A stretch of 64,000 nucleotides of DNA, taken from the NCBI GenBank assembly GCA_964390465.1, contig CAYMIJ010000003.1, positions 124,001-188,000 on the forward strand, in the 5' to 3' direction. Source of the stretch: JADZAI01 sp964390465 (GTDB lineage: Bacteria; Pseudomonadota; Alphaproteobacteria; Micropepsales; Micropepsaceae). A program made the translations under genes and the position numbers. Under the pieces are notes generated by a model. The model was not told the DNA's origin. It made no database searches and was given only the letters and a program-made list of their open reading frames with translations. Position 1 is the stretch's first letter. Every line of letters begins with the position of its first letter. This document shows, one piece after another, positions 32,411-40,479 of this stretch.

Positions 32411-32927
32411 ACCGGCTGAACGCATTCAGCGCCCGTGCGATCTCGGTGCTGAAATCCGCCTCGGCGCAGATGTCGTCGGCGCTCCAGCTTTTGCCGATCA
32501 GTTTCAGGCTCACACAGGCATCCTCGATGATCACCGCTGCCATCGTGGTCAGCACCAGCCGCAGCGCCTCACCGGACGCCACACTGCGCGGCGCGCCGTT
32601 CCACAGCGCCACGGGCTTACCGGCGAACTGGGTATCACCGACCATCCAGTCGAGCATGTTCTTGAAGCTGCCGGGAATGCCACGCGCATATTCCGGGCAC
32701 GAGATCAGCAGGCCATCGGCGCGTGCCATGGCGGTCCGCAGATCGGCCACAGGTGCGGGCAGGGCTACGGCCTCGATGTCGGGGTTGAAGTGCGGCAGCC
32801 CGCCAAGCCCGTCATAGATGGTGATGGCCATGCCGGATGGTGCGCTGCGCCGTGCGGCCTCGATCAGCGCGCCATTGGATGATGCGGCGCGCAGGCTGCC
32901 GGATATCGCCAGAATCTCAGTCGTCAT
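32388..32927 (-). CDS. NAD(P)H-dependent FMN reductase
   Basis: A flavodoxin-fold reductase (FMN_red family, ArsH/ChrR/azoreductase type) of 179 residues. The FMN phosphate loop is SGSLRAASSNGAL (~8-20), PEYARGIPGSFKNMLDW (~80-96) is the signature flavin-binding turn, and a C-terminal helix follows. The ATG at 32927 is chosen because the family starts just before ILAISGSLR; an upstream in-frame start would add 21 residues. The substrate is unknown (quinones, chromate or azo compounds are typical). It ends inside the last TonB-domain gene. Confidence 0.88.
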   Translation of the reverse strand: MTTEILAISGSLRAASSNGALIEAARRSAPSGMAITIYDGLGGLPHFNPDIEAVALPAPVADLRTAMARADGLLISCPEYARGIPGSFKNMLDWMVGDTQFAGKPVALWNGAPRSVASGEALRLVLTTMAAVIIEDACVSLKLIGKSWSADDICAEADFSTEIARALNAFSRSISASRP

Positions 32928-33492
32928 GCTGGCCGATTGCCACGCGCGGTTCACGGGCACAAATGCATGACGCGAACGGCGCGCTGACATTTGCGTGTAT
33001 CAGTCAGTCATCTCAGCCATGAGCCGTGATCACGCGCTCAGGCCACCAACTGAAACTCATGGATCATCGGGGCACGCCCAGGGCTGACAATGGCGCGCGC
33101 ATCACGAACACGAAACCTGCGAACACGAAACCTGCCAAAATCCGCCATTTCACCCACATCATTGTTTTCCATAATATATCTTATACGCAAAATATCGGGA
33201 TCGAGAGAGGGCAAATCAACCGCCAATCACCTGCTCGACACCGCCCGCCGTGTCGCCATCTGTCTAGGCACGGTCATATCCAGGGCGCGCTAGCGCAGGC
33301 TGGAGTGGCTGAACCCTATGGCCCGACATCCTTCGGCATGGATCCGGTGCAGTGGCTGGATGATTTTCTTATCATCCGCACCGATCTACATCATTTTTGT
33401 GAAAATAATCCGCGAAAAATCTTTGGAACATATTGCGAACATAGGAAATATGACCTATTCTTCTTTTGTGTATCGAAGAAAGGATGATGTTC
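32928..33492. other. 565-bp region without a convincing gene
   Basis: No frame here has recognisable content. A 153-codon plus-strand frame (33026-33487) has irregular composition and reads through a tandem GAACACGAAACCTGC repeat near 33105-33135. The 3' end is AT-rich and carries the LexA-like box and the promoter region of the 33493 gene. Confidence 0.5.
33426..33440 (+). promoter_or_regulatory. Candidate LexA (SOS) box GAAC-N7-GAAC
   Basis: GAAC at 33426-33429 and GAAC at 33437-33440 are separated by exactly 7 nt, the direct-repeat form known for LexA of alphaproteobacteria. It lies 53 bp before the ATG of the unknown gene at 33493, in AT-rich promoter-like DNA. About two such matches are expected by chance in 64 kb on both strands, so position is the main support. 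Confidence 0.4.
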
Positions 33493-34170
33493 ATGGATAA
33501 CGAGATCTCGCCCGCGCCAATGCCCGGCCGTGCCAAGGGCAACAGCGATGATGAGAATGCGCCGCATGCCGCCTCTGAGGATAATCAGGTCGTGGCGGTT
33601 CGGCCGCAAACCCCGCGCCTCTCGTTCCGCGATCTGGCCACCATTGAAATGGGCGACGTGGTGCGCGACCTCCTCTGGCGCGACCTGGCTGTCGTGGCGA
33701 TGCGGGCTCAGGCCGCCTATCAGGTGCCGGAAGTGCCGTTGATCGCGCGCAACGGCCAGCCGTTTCGTGCGGCCCCGGAAGCCACCCGCTACGCCCGTGA
33801 TCTGTCGGCTATGGCGCTGGCGCTCGCGCGGTTGTCAGACAAGCAGGTCATCGCCGCCGCCAATCAGTCACGAGACCCGGATAACGTGCTGCTGGCTGAA
33901 TATGATGCCATGTTTGACGCCGCCGTTGGCTTCCGCAAGGCCGAAAGTCAGGCCCCGCTGCCGCCGCCTCATGCCGCCTTTGGCAGGCAGCTCACGCCTG
34001 ATGAAAGGCGCGCGGAAAATCTCCGCAACGGCCATCACCCGAACATGGACGTGGTGAACCGCATCTATGCGTTGTTTGAAGCCGATGGTGGCGGCAGCGA
34101 CACTGACGCGGGCGAGGACAGCGAGGACGGGGATCATGCGGCAGCCGATGCCCCAGACGCCGCCCGCTAA
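33493..34170 (+). CDS. Conserved-looking protein of unknown function
   Basis: A 225-residue soluble protein without signal peptide. I chose the ATG at 33493, with AAAGGA ~8 nt upstream; two earlier in-frame ATGs have the ribosome-binding sequence too close. The first ~45 residues are polar and probably disordered; ~50-190 are helical (LSFRDLATIEMGDVVRDLLWRD; RYARDLSAMALALARLSD), and the tail is acidic (GGGSDTDAGEDSEDGD). No family is recognised. Its 3' end overlaps the start of a small basic protein by 35 nt, and a LexA-like box lies upstream. A DNA-metabolism or phage-derived origin is possible but unproven. Confidence 0.6.
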   Translation: MDNEISPAPMPGRAKGNSDDENAPHAASEDNQVVAVRPQTPRLSFRDLATIEMGDVVRDLLWRDLAVVAMRAQAAYQVPEVPLIARNGQPFRAAPEATRYARDLSAMALALARLSDKQVIAAANQSRDPDNVLLAEYDAMFDAAVGFRKAESQAPLPPPHAAFGRQLTPDERRAENLRNGHHPNMDVVNRIYALFEADGGGSDTDAGEDSEDGDHAAADAPDAAR

Positions 34171-34942
34171 ACGTCGCCGGGGCGCGCAGCCGGGCAACAG
34201 CAACAGTCGCAGGCACGGCTATTACACGGCGGCGGCTTATGCGGCGCGGGCCGAACGTCGCCGCATGCGTCGGCGCATCCGTGTGTTCTGTGCGCTGGCC
34301 CGCCTGCTCAACCGTCTGGCGCGGGGCCGCCGGGTGCTGCTACATGCGGCATCGATCACCGCACTGACCGAGGCTTCTTCATGCGCCTGCCCTTCGAAGC
34401 TGGTCGCCGCCGGCGCATCTATCTCATGCGCCATGCGGAAGCCGACTATTTCGGTGAAAACGGGGAACGAAGGCCCGACCCCAATGTCGTGCCGCTCACC
34501 GCAGCGGGCCGCAGCGAGGCGCTCGCCATGGCGGATTGGCTCAGCCCCGTCCCGTTTGACCGCGCCATCTGTTCGGGCCTTGCCCGCACGGTGGAAACCG
34601 CCACCATCGTGCTTGGCGGGCGCGACCTTGCGCTGGAACAACGCCCCGCCCTCAAGGAGATTCAGGGGGCTGGGCTGGAAGAACGCGCCCGGCTCGCCCC
34701 CATCGACTATGCCTATGCGATGTTCCGTGCGGGCGAGCCCGAAGCGCGTTTTGCGGCGGGCGAACGGTTTGCCGATTTTCAGGCCCGCATCCTGCCCGCC
34801 TTCACGGCCATACTGGGTGATCCGGGCTGGACCAGCCTCCTCCTCGTCTGTCACGGCGGCACCAATCGCGCGATCCTCACCTGGTTCCTTGGGCTGGGGC
34901 TGGATGCCTTTGGCCAGCTGGAACAGGATTCGTGCTGCCTGA
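34136..34942 (+). CDS. Small basic protein with GAQPGN-type motif (3' end uncertain)
   Basis: The ATG at 34136 opens a frame with KRRRGAQPGNSNSRRHGYY, a motif of small basic proteins often found with phage or terminase genes (GAPKGNxNALKHG type), followed by an Arg-rich helix (RAERRRMRRRIRVFCALAR). Only about the first 80 codons look real. From 34381 on the frame overlaps the histidine phosphatase gene in another frame, and stays open to 34942 only because of high GC. Probably a short gene that has lost its own stop by frameshift, or a start-coupled protein. It is translationally linked to the preceding gene. Confidence 0.35.
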   Translation: MRQPMPQTPPAKRRRGAQPGNSNSRRHGYYTAAAYAARAERRRMRRRIRVFCALARLLNRLARGRRVLLHAASITALTEASSCACPSKLVAAGASISCAMRKPTISVKTGNEGPTPMSCRSPQRAAARRSPWRIGSAPSRLTAPSVRALPARWKPPPSCLAGATLRWNNAPPSRRFRGLGWKNAPGSPPSTMPMRCSVRASPKRVLRRANGLPIFRPASCPPSRPYWVIRAGPASSSSVTAAPIARSSPGSLGWGWMPLASWNRIRAA

Positions 34943-35118
34943 ACATTCTGGATTTCGACCAGCTCGACGGTTCCGGCGAAATCGTCCGCAAGGTTGTACG
35001 TGCCATGAACCTCACGGCCTTCAACACGGCCAAAACCCGGTGGGACTATCTCTCGATGGAACATCTCGCCCACCGTTTTGAGCAGGCAAAGAAGGCGGCC
35101 AGCGGGTCCGGCGCATGA
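34381..35118 (+). CDS. Histidine phosphatase (phosphoglycerate mutase family)
   Basis: A 245-residue histidine phosphatase. The catalytic phospho-histidine is in IYLMRHAEADYF (~15-25), a variant of RHG. Second-half landmarks are PFDRAICSGLARTVETA and VCHGGTNRAIL (the second catalytic His, ~158). It lacks the features of true glycolytic phosphoglycerate mutase and is more like GpmB/CobC-type phosphatases of unknown substrate. It overlaps the next gene by 4 nt. Confidence 0.87.
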   Translation: MRLPFEAGRRRRIYLMRHAEADYFGENGERRPDPNVVPLTAAGRSEALAMADWLSPVPFDRAICSGLARTVETATIVLGGRDLALEQRPALKEIQGAGLEERARLAPIDYAYAMFRAGEPEARFAAGERFADFQARILPAFTAILGDPGWTSLLLVCHGGTNRAILTWFLGLGLDAFGQLEQDSCCLNILDFDQLDGSGEIVRKVVRAMNLTAFNTAKTRWDYLSMEHLAHRFEQAKKAASGSGA

Positions 35119-35624
35119 CAGGCCTCACCATTCGCCCGGAATCGAGGAACGAATACGGCGCGATCCACGATCTCACCCAGCGCGCTTTCGCCCCCATGCC
35201 CTTTGCAGCGGGCGACGAACAGACGCTGATCGGCCTGTTGCGTGATGCGGGTGCCCTGTCACTGTCGCTGGTCGCCGAACAGGCTGGCGTGGTTGTCGGC
35301 CATGTGGCGTTCACGCCTGCCACGGCGGCAAACGGCGCGCCCGGCTGGTATGCGCTGGGGCCGGTCTCGGTTGAGCCTGCCCTGCAACGCGCAGGCATCG
35401 GCTCGCGGCTCATCAATGCCGGCCTGAACACGCTGCGGGCATGGGATGCGGCGGGCTGCATCCTCACCGGCAACCCGGCCTATTACCGGCGCTTCGGGTT
35501 TGTGGTGACGCCCCAGCTCTGCCCGCCAGAGGAAACCCCGGCCTATTTCATGGTCCTGCCGATGCGCGTGGCCAGCCCTGCCTCGGTCATCAGCTTCCAT
35601 CCCCTGTTCCATGCCAGCCCCTGA
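35115..35624 (+). CDS. GNAT acetyltransferase (YhbS-like)
   Basis: A 169-residue GNAT-fold N-acetyltransferase. The acetyl-CoA pyrophosphate loop is LQRAGIGSRLINAGL (~94-108), preceded by LGPVSVEPA. The YYRRFGFVV segment (~122-130) is typical of the YhbS/predicted-acetyltransferase group. The substrate is unknown. It starts inside the stop of the phosphatase gene (ATGA), so the two are coupled. Confidence 0.85.
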   Translation: MTGLTIRPESRNEYGAIHDLTQRAFAPMPFAAGDEQTLIGLLRDAGALSLSLVAEQAGVVVGHVAFTPATAANGAPGWYALGPVSVEPALQRAGIGSRLINAGLNTLRAWDAAGCILTGNPAYYRRFGFVVTPQLCPPEETPAYFMVLPMRVASPASVISFHPLFHASP

Positions 35625-35669
35625 CTGCCCGCCTTATTGTCGCGAAAGCTGGGCGGAGAGGGCAACCTC

Positions 35670-37100
35670 GTGAAGTCTGTAATTCTCTGGTGTCGTAATG
35701 ACTTACGCATATCAGATCATCCAATTCTTGAAGGTCATGCGGGTGCGGATGAACGCCTGATCCCCGTTTACATCATGGATGAAGCGGCTGCAGGTTCATG
35801 GAAACCGGGGGCCGCATCCCGCTGGTGGCTGCATCATTCCCTGAAGGCCCTGAACACCGCCCTTGGCGGGGCGCTGCGCCTGATGTCGGGCGACAGCCTC
35901 GACGCGCTCATCCGCCTGATTGCTGAAACCGGGGCCGACACGGTGCTATGGACAAGGCGCTATGAGCCCTGGGCAATCGCGCAGGACACCGCCATCAAGG
36001 CCGCCCTCACCGCGCGCGGCATCACCGTGCGCTCGTTCAACGGCACCCTGCTGAACGAACCATGGGCGCTGAAAACCGGCAGCGGCGGCTTCTACAAGGT
36101 CTTCACGCCCTATTGGAAAGCCGCTCAATCCCAAACCTCGTCGCCGGGCCAGACCCGCACATCCAGCGGCAGGGATGCGGAACCTGAAACCACCACCTCG
36201 GCCCGCTTCGAAGAAATCCTGCACGCCCTTCTCCCGCTTCCCACCCGTCCCAACTGGGCGGCAGACTTCCCCTCGGTCTGGACACCGGGCGAACTGGGCT
36301 CGCGGGCAGCTCTTGCCGCTTTCATCGATGACGCCCTTTCCCGCTATGCCACGGGCCGCGACCTGCCCGGCATCATGGGCACCTCGATGCTGTCGCCGCA
36401 CCTCGCCTTTGGCGAAATCAGCCCGCATCAGATCCTTCGCGCCGTCCAGCATGCCGCCGCCCGCCATCCGGCGCTGGAAGGTCAGGTGGCAAAGTTCATG
36501 TCGGAAATCGGCTGGCGCGAGTTCGCCCGCCACCTGCTGTTTCATGCACCGCACATGACCGATCATGCCTTCAAGCCGGGCTGGGATGGCTTCCCATGGC
36601 GCGGTGATGATGCGGCCCTTTCGGCATGGCAGCGCGGACAGACCGGCATCCCGATTGTCGATGCAGGTATGCGCCAGCTCTGGCGTCATGGCTGGATGCA
36701 CAACCGGGTTCGGATGATCGCCGCATCCTTTCTGGTCAAGCACCTGCTTATCCCGTGGCAGCATGGCGCGCGCTGGTTCTGGGACACGCTCGTGGATGCC
36801 GACCTCGCCAACAACAGTGCGGGCTGGCAATGGGTGGCGGGCTGCGGCGCCGATGCCGCGCCCTATTTCCGCATTTTCAATCCGGTGCTTCAGGGCGAAA
36901 AGTTCGATCCCGATGGCGTTTATGTTCGCACCCATGTGCCGGAACTGGCCGCCCTGCCCGCCAGATATATTCACAAACCTTGGGAAGCACCTGCTGCCTT
37001 GCGCGCTGGCCTCACCTACCCTGCACCCATCATTGATCTCGCCAGCGGACGCGCCCGCGCACTGGCCGTCCACGCGGCTTTCACGGGCAATCGACAATGA
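35670..37100 (+). CDS. phrB: Deoxyribodipyrimidine photolyase
   Basis: A class I CPD photolyase of 476 residues, which repairs UV pyrimidine dimers using FADH- and blue light. I chose the GTG at 35670, giving the family start (V)KSVILWCRNDLRISDHP with GGAGAGG ~9 nt upstream; a TTG 33 nt earlier is less likely. Residues ~1-130 are the antenna-binding alpha/beta domain. The C-terminal helical FAD domain carries TSMLSPHLAFGEISP, WREFARHLLFH, MRQLWRHGWMHNRVRM and WDTLVDADLANNSAGWQWVAG. All parts appear intact. Confidence 0.95.
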   Translation: MKSVILWCRNDLRISDHPILEGHAGADERLIPVYIMDEAAAGSWKPGAASRWWLHHSLKALNTALGGALRLMSGDSLDALIRLIAETGADTVLWTRRYEPWAIAQDTAIKAALTARGITVRSFNGTLLNEPWALKTGSGGFYKVFTPYWKAAQSQTSSPGQTRTSSGRDAEPETTTSARFEEILHALLPLPTRPNWAADFPSVWTPGELGSRAALAAFIDDALSRYATGRDLPGIMGTSMLSPHLAFGEISPHQILRAVQHAAARHPALEGQVAKFMSEIGWREFARHLLFHAPHMTDHAFKPGWDGFPWRGDDAALSAWQRGQTGIPIVDAGMRQLWRHGWMHNRVRMIAASFLVKHLLIPWQHGARWFWDTLVDADLANNSAGWQWVAGCGADAAPYFRIFNPVLQGEKFDPDGVYVRTHVPELAALPARYIHKPWEAPAALRAGLTYPAPIIDLASGRARALAVHAAFTGNRQ

Positions 37101-37146
37101 CCGGCAGGCTCACTAAAACCCGCTTCACTTTGGGGAATACCACATC

Positions 37147-38013
37147 ATGTTGAACAGCGATCAGACGCTCAGCGACCTTGTAAGCTGTGACTGGCTGAAC
37201 GAGCGCATCGGCTCGCCTGACATCCGCATTCTGGATGCCTCCTGGCACATGCCGGCGACCGGCCGATCGGGCCGCAAGGAGTTTGACGACGCGCATATTC
37301 CCGGCGCGCTGTTCTTCGACATTGATGAGATATCTGACGAGAAATCCTCTCTGCCCCACATGATGCCGTCAGCGGACAAGTTCGCCAGCCGCGTGAAGAA
37401 GCTCGGCATCGGCGATGGCACCACGGTGATCGTCTATGACTCTTACGGCCTGTTCTCGGCGGCGCGTGTGTGGTGGATGTTCCGCGCCATGGGGCACGAG
37501 CGCGTTGCGGTGCTGGATGGCGGCTTCCTCAAGTGGAAAACCGATGGCCGCCCCGTCACCAGCGACACCATCTCGCCCTTCGTGCGTCACTTCACCGCGC
37601 GGCCCAACTGGTCGCTGGTCAAGTCCTTCGATGATGTGAAGAAGACATTGGCTGACAGTTCGGCGCAGGTTGTCGATGCGCGCTCGGCCCCGCGCTTTGC
37701 CGGTGCTGAACCCGAACCGCGCCCCGGCCTCAAAAGCGGCCATATGCCCGGCTCGTTCAATGTGCCTTTCGGTGCGCTGCTGCGCCCGGATGGTACCATG
37801 AAGCGCCGCGACGATCTGCTCAAAGTGTTTGCCGATGCGGGCATCGACGTGAAGAAGCCGGTCATTGGCTCGTGCGGGTCAGGCGTGACCGGCTGCGTGC
37901 CACTGCTGGCGCTCGCCGTGCTCGGTCACCGTGACGGCGCGCTCTATGATGGTTCATGGGCCGAATGGGGTGCGCGGCAGGATGCGCCGGTGGAAACATC
38001 CGCACCTAAATGA
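37147..38013 (+). CDS. sseA: 3-mercaptopyruvate/thiosulfate sulfurtransferase
   Basis: A two-domain rhodanese of 288 residues. The inactive N-terminal rhodanese domain (~10-135; ILDASWHMP, IPGALFFDID) is followed by the catalytic domain (~160-285), with the active-site loop GSCGSGVTGC. CGSGVT is the signature of mercaptopyruvate sulfurtransferases, whereas rhodaneses have CRKGVT. It transfers sulfur from 3-mercaptopyruvate to thiols or cyanide. No signal peptide, so cytoplasmic. It overlaps the next gene by 4 nt. Confidence 0.93.
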   Translation: MLNSDQTLSDLVSCDWLNERIGSPDIRILDASWHMPATGRSGRKEFDDAHIPGALFFDIDEISDEKSSLPHMMPSADKFASRVKKLGIGDGTTVIVYDSYGLFSAARVWWMFRAMGHERVAVLDGGFLKWKTDGRPVTSDTISPFVRHFTARPNWSLVKSFDDVKKTLADSSAQVVDARSAPRFAGAEPEPRPGLKSGHMPGSFNVPFGALLRPDGTMKRRDDLLKVFADAGIDVKKPVIGSCGSGVTGCVPLLALAVLGHRDGALYDGSWAEWGARQDAPVETSAPK

Positions 38014-38579
38014 AGCCGCTCCCCACGACCGTCACCTTTCTGCAGATGCATGCGCCATCTGACCGGCGCACGCAGGCCCCCTCGCGCCCGCGCCTGATGC
38101 TCACGCGCTGCGACAATGTGCCGGTCCAGTTCTATCGCTATCTCTATGAAAGCGTCGGCAAACCTTGGGTATGGGTGAACCGCCGCCGCCTCAGCGATGC
38201 GGAACTTTCCGATGCCATCCATCAGGATGGTATCGAGATTTATGTTCTGTATGCGGATGGCTGCCCCGCGGGCTATGCCGAGCTGGATGCCCGCAACCCG
38301 AAAAATATCGAACTCGCCTATTTCGGCCTGACGCCTGACTATACCGGCCTTGGCCTTGGCAGTTTCTTTCTGGGCGAGACGCTTGCCATCGCGTGGGACA
38401 AGCGGCCCGAACGTGTGCATGTGCAGACCTGCACACTGGACCATCCGCGCGCCCTATCGCTTTATCAGCGTCACGGCTTCGTGCCGTTCGACCAGCGCGA
38501 GGTTGAAGTCCTGCCTATTGGCGATGAGCCACATCCGTTGGTTGCCGCCCATAGACAGGAGATGATGTCAGAACCATAA
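38010..38579 (+). CDS. GNAT acetyltransferase
   Basis: A 189-residue GNAT-family protein. The CoA-binding loop is DYTGLGLGSFFLGETL (~110-125), preceded by IELAYFGLTP and followed by VHVQTCTLDHPRALSLYQRHGFV, the GNAT C-terminal strand and helix with the Tyr acid. The substrate is unknown. Coupled to sseA by a 4-nt overlap. Confidence 0.85.
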   Translation: MKPLPTTVTFLQMHAPSDRRTQAPSRPRLMLTRCDNVPVQFYRYLYESVGKPWVWVNRRRLSDAELSDAIHQDGIEIYVLYADGCPAGYAELDARNPKNIELAYFGLTPDYTGLGLGSFFLGETLAIAWDKRPERVHVQTCTLDHPRALSLYQRHGFVPFDQREVEVLPIGDEPHPLVAAHRQEMMSEP

Positions 38580-38584
38580 TCCTC

Positions 38585-38607
38585 ATGGCCGGACCTGACC
38601 CGGCCAT
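38585..38607. terminator. Hairpin between GNAT gene and aapP (convergent)
   Basis: A perfect 8-bp GC-rich stem (ATGGCCGG with CCGGCCAT) with a 7-nt loop lies between two convergent stop codons (38579 and 38614). There is no T-run. It probably serves both transcripts. Confidence 0.45.
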
Positions 38608-38613
38608 CCAGGC

Positions 38614-39357
38614 TCAGTGCCCCAATATCTGGCTCAGAAACAGCTTTGTGCGTTCATGCTGCGGGTTGTTGAAGAACGTCTCGGGCGGCGCTTCCTCAAC
38701 GATCTGGCCGTGATCCATGAACACCACGCGGTCAGCGACCTTGCGGGCAAAGCCCATCTCGTGCGTGACCACCAGCATGGTCATGCCCTCCTCGGCCAGC
38801 TCGACCATGACTTCCAGCACTTCCCCGATCATCTCCGGGTCCAGCGCTGAGGTTGGCTCGTCGAACAGCATGATCTTGGGGTCCATGGCGAGCGCACGGG
38901 CAATGGCGACCCGCTGCTGCTGTCCGCCGGAAAGCTGGCCGGGATATTTCTGCGCCTGCTCGGCAATGCGCACCCGCTCCAGCAATTCCATCGCGGTCTT
39001 TTCTGCTTCGGCCTTGGGGCGTTTGCGCACCCAGGTCTGCGCCAGTGTGCAGTTCTCCAGCACGGTCAGATGCGGAAACAGATTGAACTGCTGGAACACC
39101 ATCCCCACTTCACGGCGTACCTCATCTATGGCGCGCAGGTTGCGCGTCAGCTCGTGGCCGTTGACGACGATGCGCCCGCTCTGATGTTCCTCAAGATGAT
39201 TGATGCAGCGGATCAGCGTGGACTTGCCCGAACCGGACGGGCCGCAGATGACGATGCGCTCGCCCTTGCCCACGTTCAGCGATGCGTCTTTCAGAACATG
39301 GAAACGGCCATACCACTTGTTGACCTTCTCCATCAGAATGGCGTTTTCGGTGCTCAT
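38614..39357 (-). CDS. aapP: General L-amino acid ABC transporter, ATP-binding protein
   Basis: The ATPase of the Aap amino-acid importer, 247 residues. Walker A is GPSGSGKSTLIRC (~38-50), then a Q-loop, the signature LSGGQQQRVAIARAL, Walker B IMLFDEPTSALDPE and the H-loop VVTHEMGFA. It is cytoplasmic, bound to the AapQM permeases. Last gene of aapJQMP; its start overlaps the aapM stop by 4 nt. Confidence 0.96.
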   Translation of the reverse strand: MSTENAILMEKVNKWYGRFHVLKDASLNVGKGERIVICGPSGSGKSTLIRCINHLEEHQSGRIVVNGHELTRNLRAIDEVRREVGMVFQQFNLFPHLTVLENCTLAQTWVRKRPKAEAEKTAMELLERVRIAEQAQKYPGQLSGGQQQRVAIARALAMDPKIMLFDEPTSALDPEMIGEVLEVMVELAEEGMTMLVVTHEMGFARKVADRVVFMDHGQIVEEAPPETFFNNPQHERTKLFLSQILGH

Positions 39358-40478
39358 ACTTTCCCCGCTCCAACCTTGCCGCCAGCCACGGTGCGCTCAA
39401 GATAGGCGCTATAGCGCGACATGCCGAAGCACAGCGCCCAATAAACCAGCGCTGCAAACAGATACCCAGTGAAGGCCACACTCGGTGCCGACCAGGCTGG
39501 ATCGGCATTGCCCGCTTTGATGACCTGCAGGAAATCAAAGAAGCCGATTGTGGCGATCAGTGATGTATCCTTCAGCAGGCTGATACAGCTTGAAACGATC
39601 GAAGGCAGCGAAATCTTCATCGCCTGCGGCAGCACGACAAGCCCCGTCGTGCGCCAGTATCCAAGGCCCAGCGCCGCCGCGGCTTCCGCCTGGCCTTTGG
39701 GCAGTGCCTGCAAACCGCCACGGATCACCTCGGCCATATAGGCGGCACTGAACAGTGCGATCACAATCAGGGCCCGCAGTAATTTATCGAAGGTCACCCC
39801 TTGCGGTAGGAATAAAGGCAGCACATTTGCTGCCATGAACAGAATGGTGATGAGGGGAACGCCGCGCACAACTTCGATGAAAATCGTGCTGAGAATGGAG
39901 ATGACAGGCAGTTTCGAGCGTCGCCCCAGCGCCAGCAGAATCCCGATGGGCAGCGACAGGGCGATGCCGACAACGGAAATCAGCAAGGTCAGCAAAAGCC
40001 CGCCCCATTTTTCGGTCTGCACCAGCGGCAGCCCGAAGAAACCGCCAGACAGCATCACATAGGTGAGCAATGGAAACAGTGTCACCATGGCGACGCCAGC
40101 CCACAGCTTCCCCGGAAGGCGCGGGATCATCAGCCAGCCAAGGCCAAGTGCACCCGCCAGATAGACCAGATCGACACGCCAGCGTCCCTCGCCGGGGTAA
40201 AAGCCATAGATCAGCTGGTCACTGCGGGCGGCGATGAATGGCCAGCAGGCGCCCTTTGCCGGATCAAGGCAGGCTGTGCGGTCATTGCCCTGCCATACGG
40301 CATCGAACACGGCCCAGTTCAGCAGCGGCGGTATGATGACCCACAGAAAGGCGACCGCCAGAACGGTCAGGCCCGTATTGATCCACGACGAAAACAGGTT
40401 CTGCCGCAGCCATTCGAGGGCCATGTCGGCGAAGGGACGGCCCGGCGGCAGGCGCTGTTCTGATGCAGCCTTGGTCAT
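39354..40478 (-). CDS. aapM: General L-amino acid ABC transporter, permease AapM
   Basis: An inner-membrane permease of 374 residues from the HisMQ family. Eight or so hydrophobic segments are visible, with a large soluble insert after the first helix (NDRTACLDPAKGACWPF), as is usual for AapM. The EAA loop, which contacts the ATPase, is QAEAAAALGLGYWRTTGLVVLPQAM (split at ~270-295). It pairs with AapQ to form the channel. It is 1 nt from aapQ. Confidence 0.95.
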   Translation of the reverse strand: MTKAASEQRLPPGRPFADMALEWLRQNLFSSWINTGLTVLAVAFLWVIIPPLLNWAVFDAVWQGNDRTACLDPAKGACWPFIAARSDQLIYGFYPGEGRWRVDLVYLAGALGLGWLMIPRLPGKLWAGVAMVTLFPLLTYVMLSGGFFGLPLVQTEKWGGLLLTLLISVVGIALSLPIGILLALGRRSKLPVISILSTIFIEVVRGVPLITILFMAANVLPLFLPQGVTFDKLLRALIVIALFSAAYMAEVIRGGLQALPKGQAEAAAALGLGYWRTTGLVVLPQAMKISLPSIVSSCISLLKDTSLIATIGFFDFLQVIKAGNADPAWSAPSVAFTGYLFAALVYWALCFGMSRYSAYLERTVAGGKVGAGKV

Positions 40479-40479
40479 C

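Noticed and set aside
33105..33135. Tandem GAACACGAAACCTGC repeat as a CRISPR or LexA site
   Set aside because: Only two units without spacers, and GAAC spacing is not 7 nt.
33026..33487. 153-codon plus-strand frame in the gap before the 33493 gene
   Set aside because: Irregular composition, reads through a short tandem repeat, and ends in AT-rich promoter-like DNA with no family signature.
35946..37097. 383-codon open frame on the minus strand
   Set aside because: Antisense to the photolyase gene, which matches its family over its full length.
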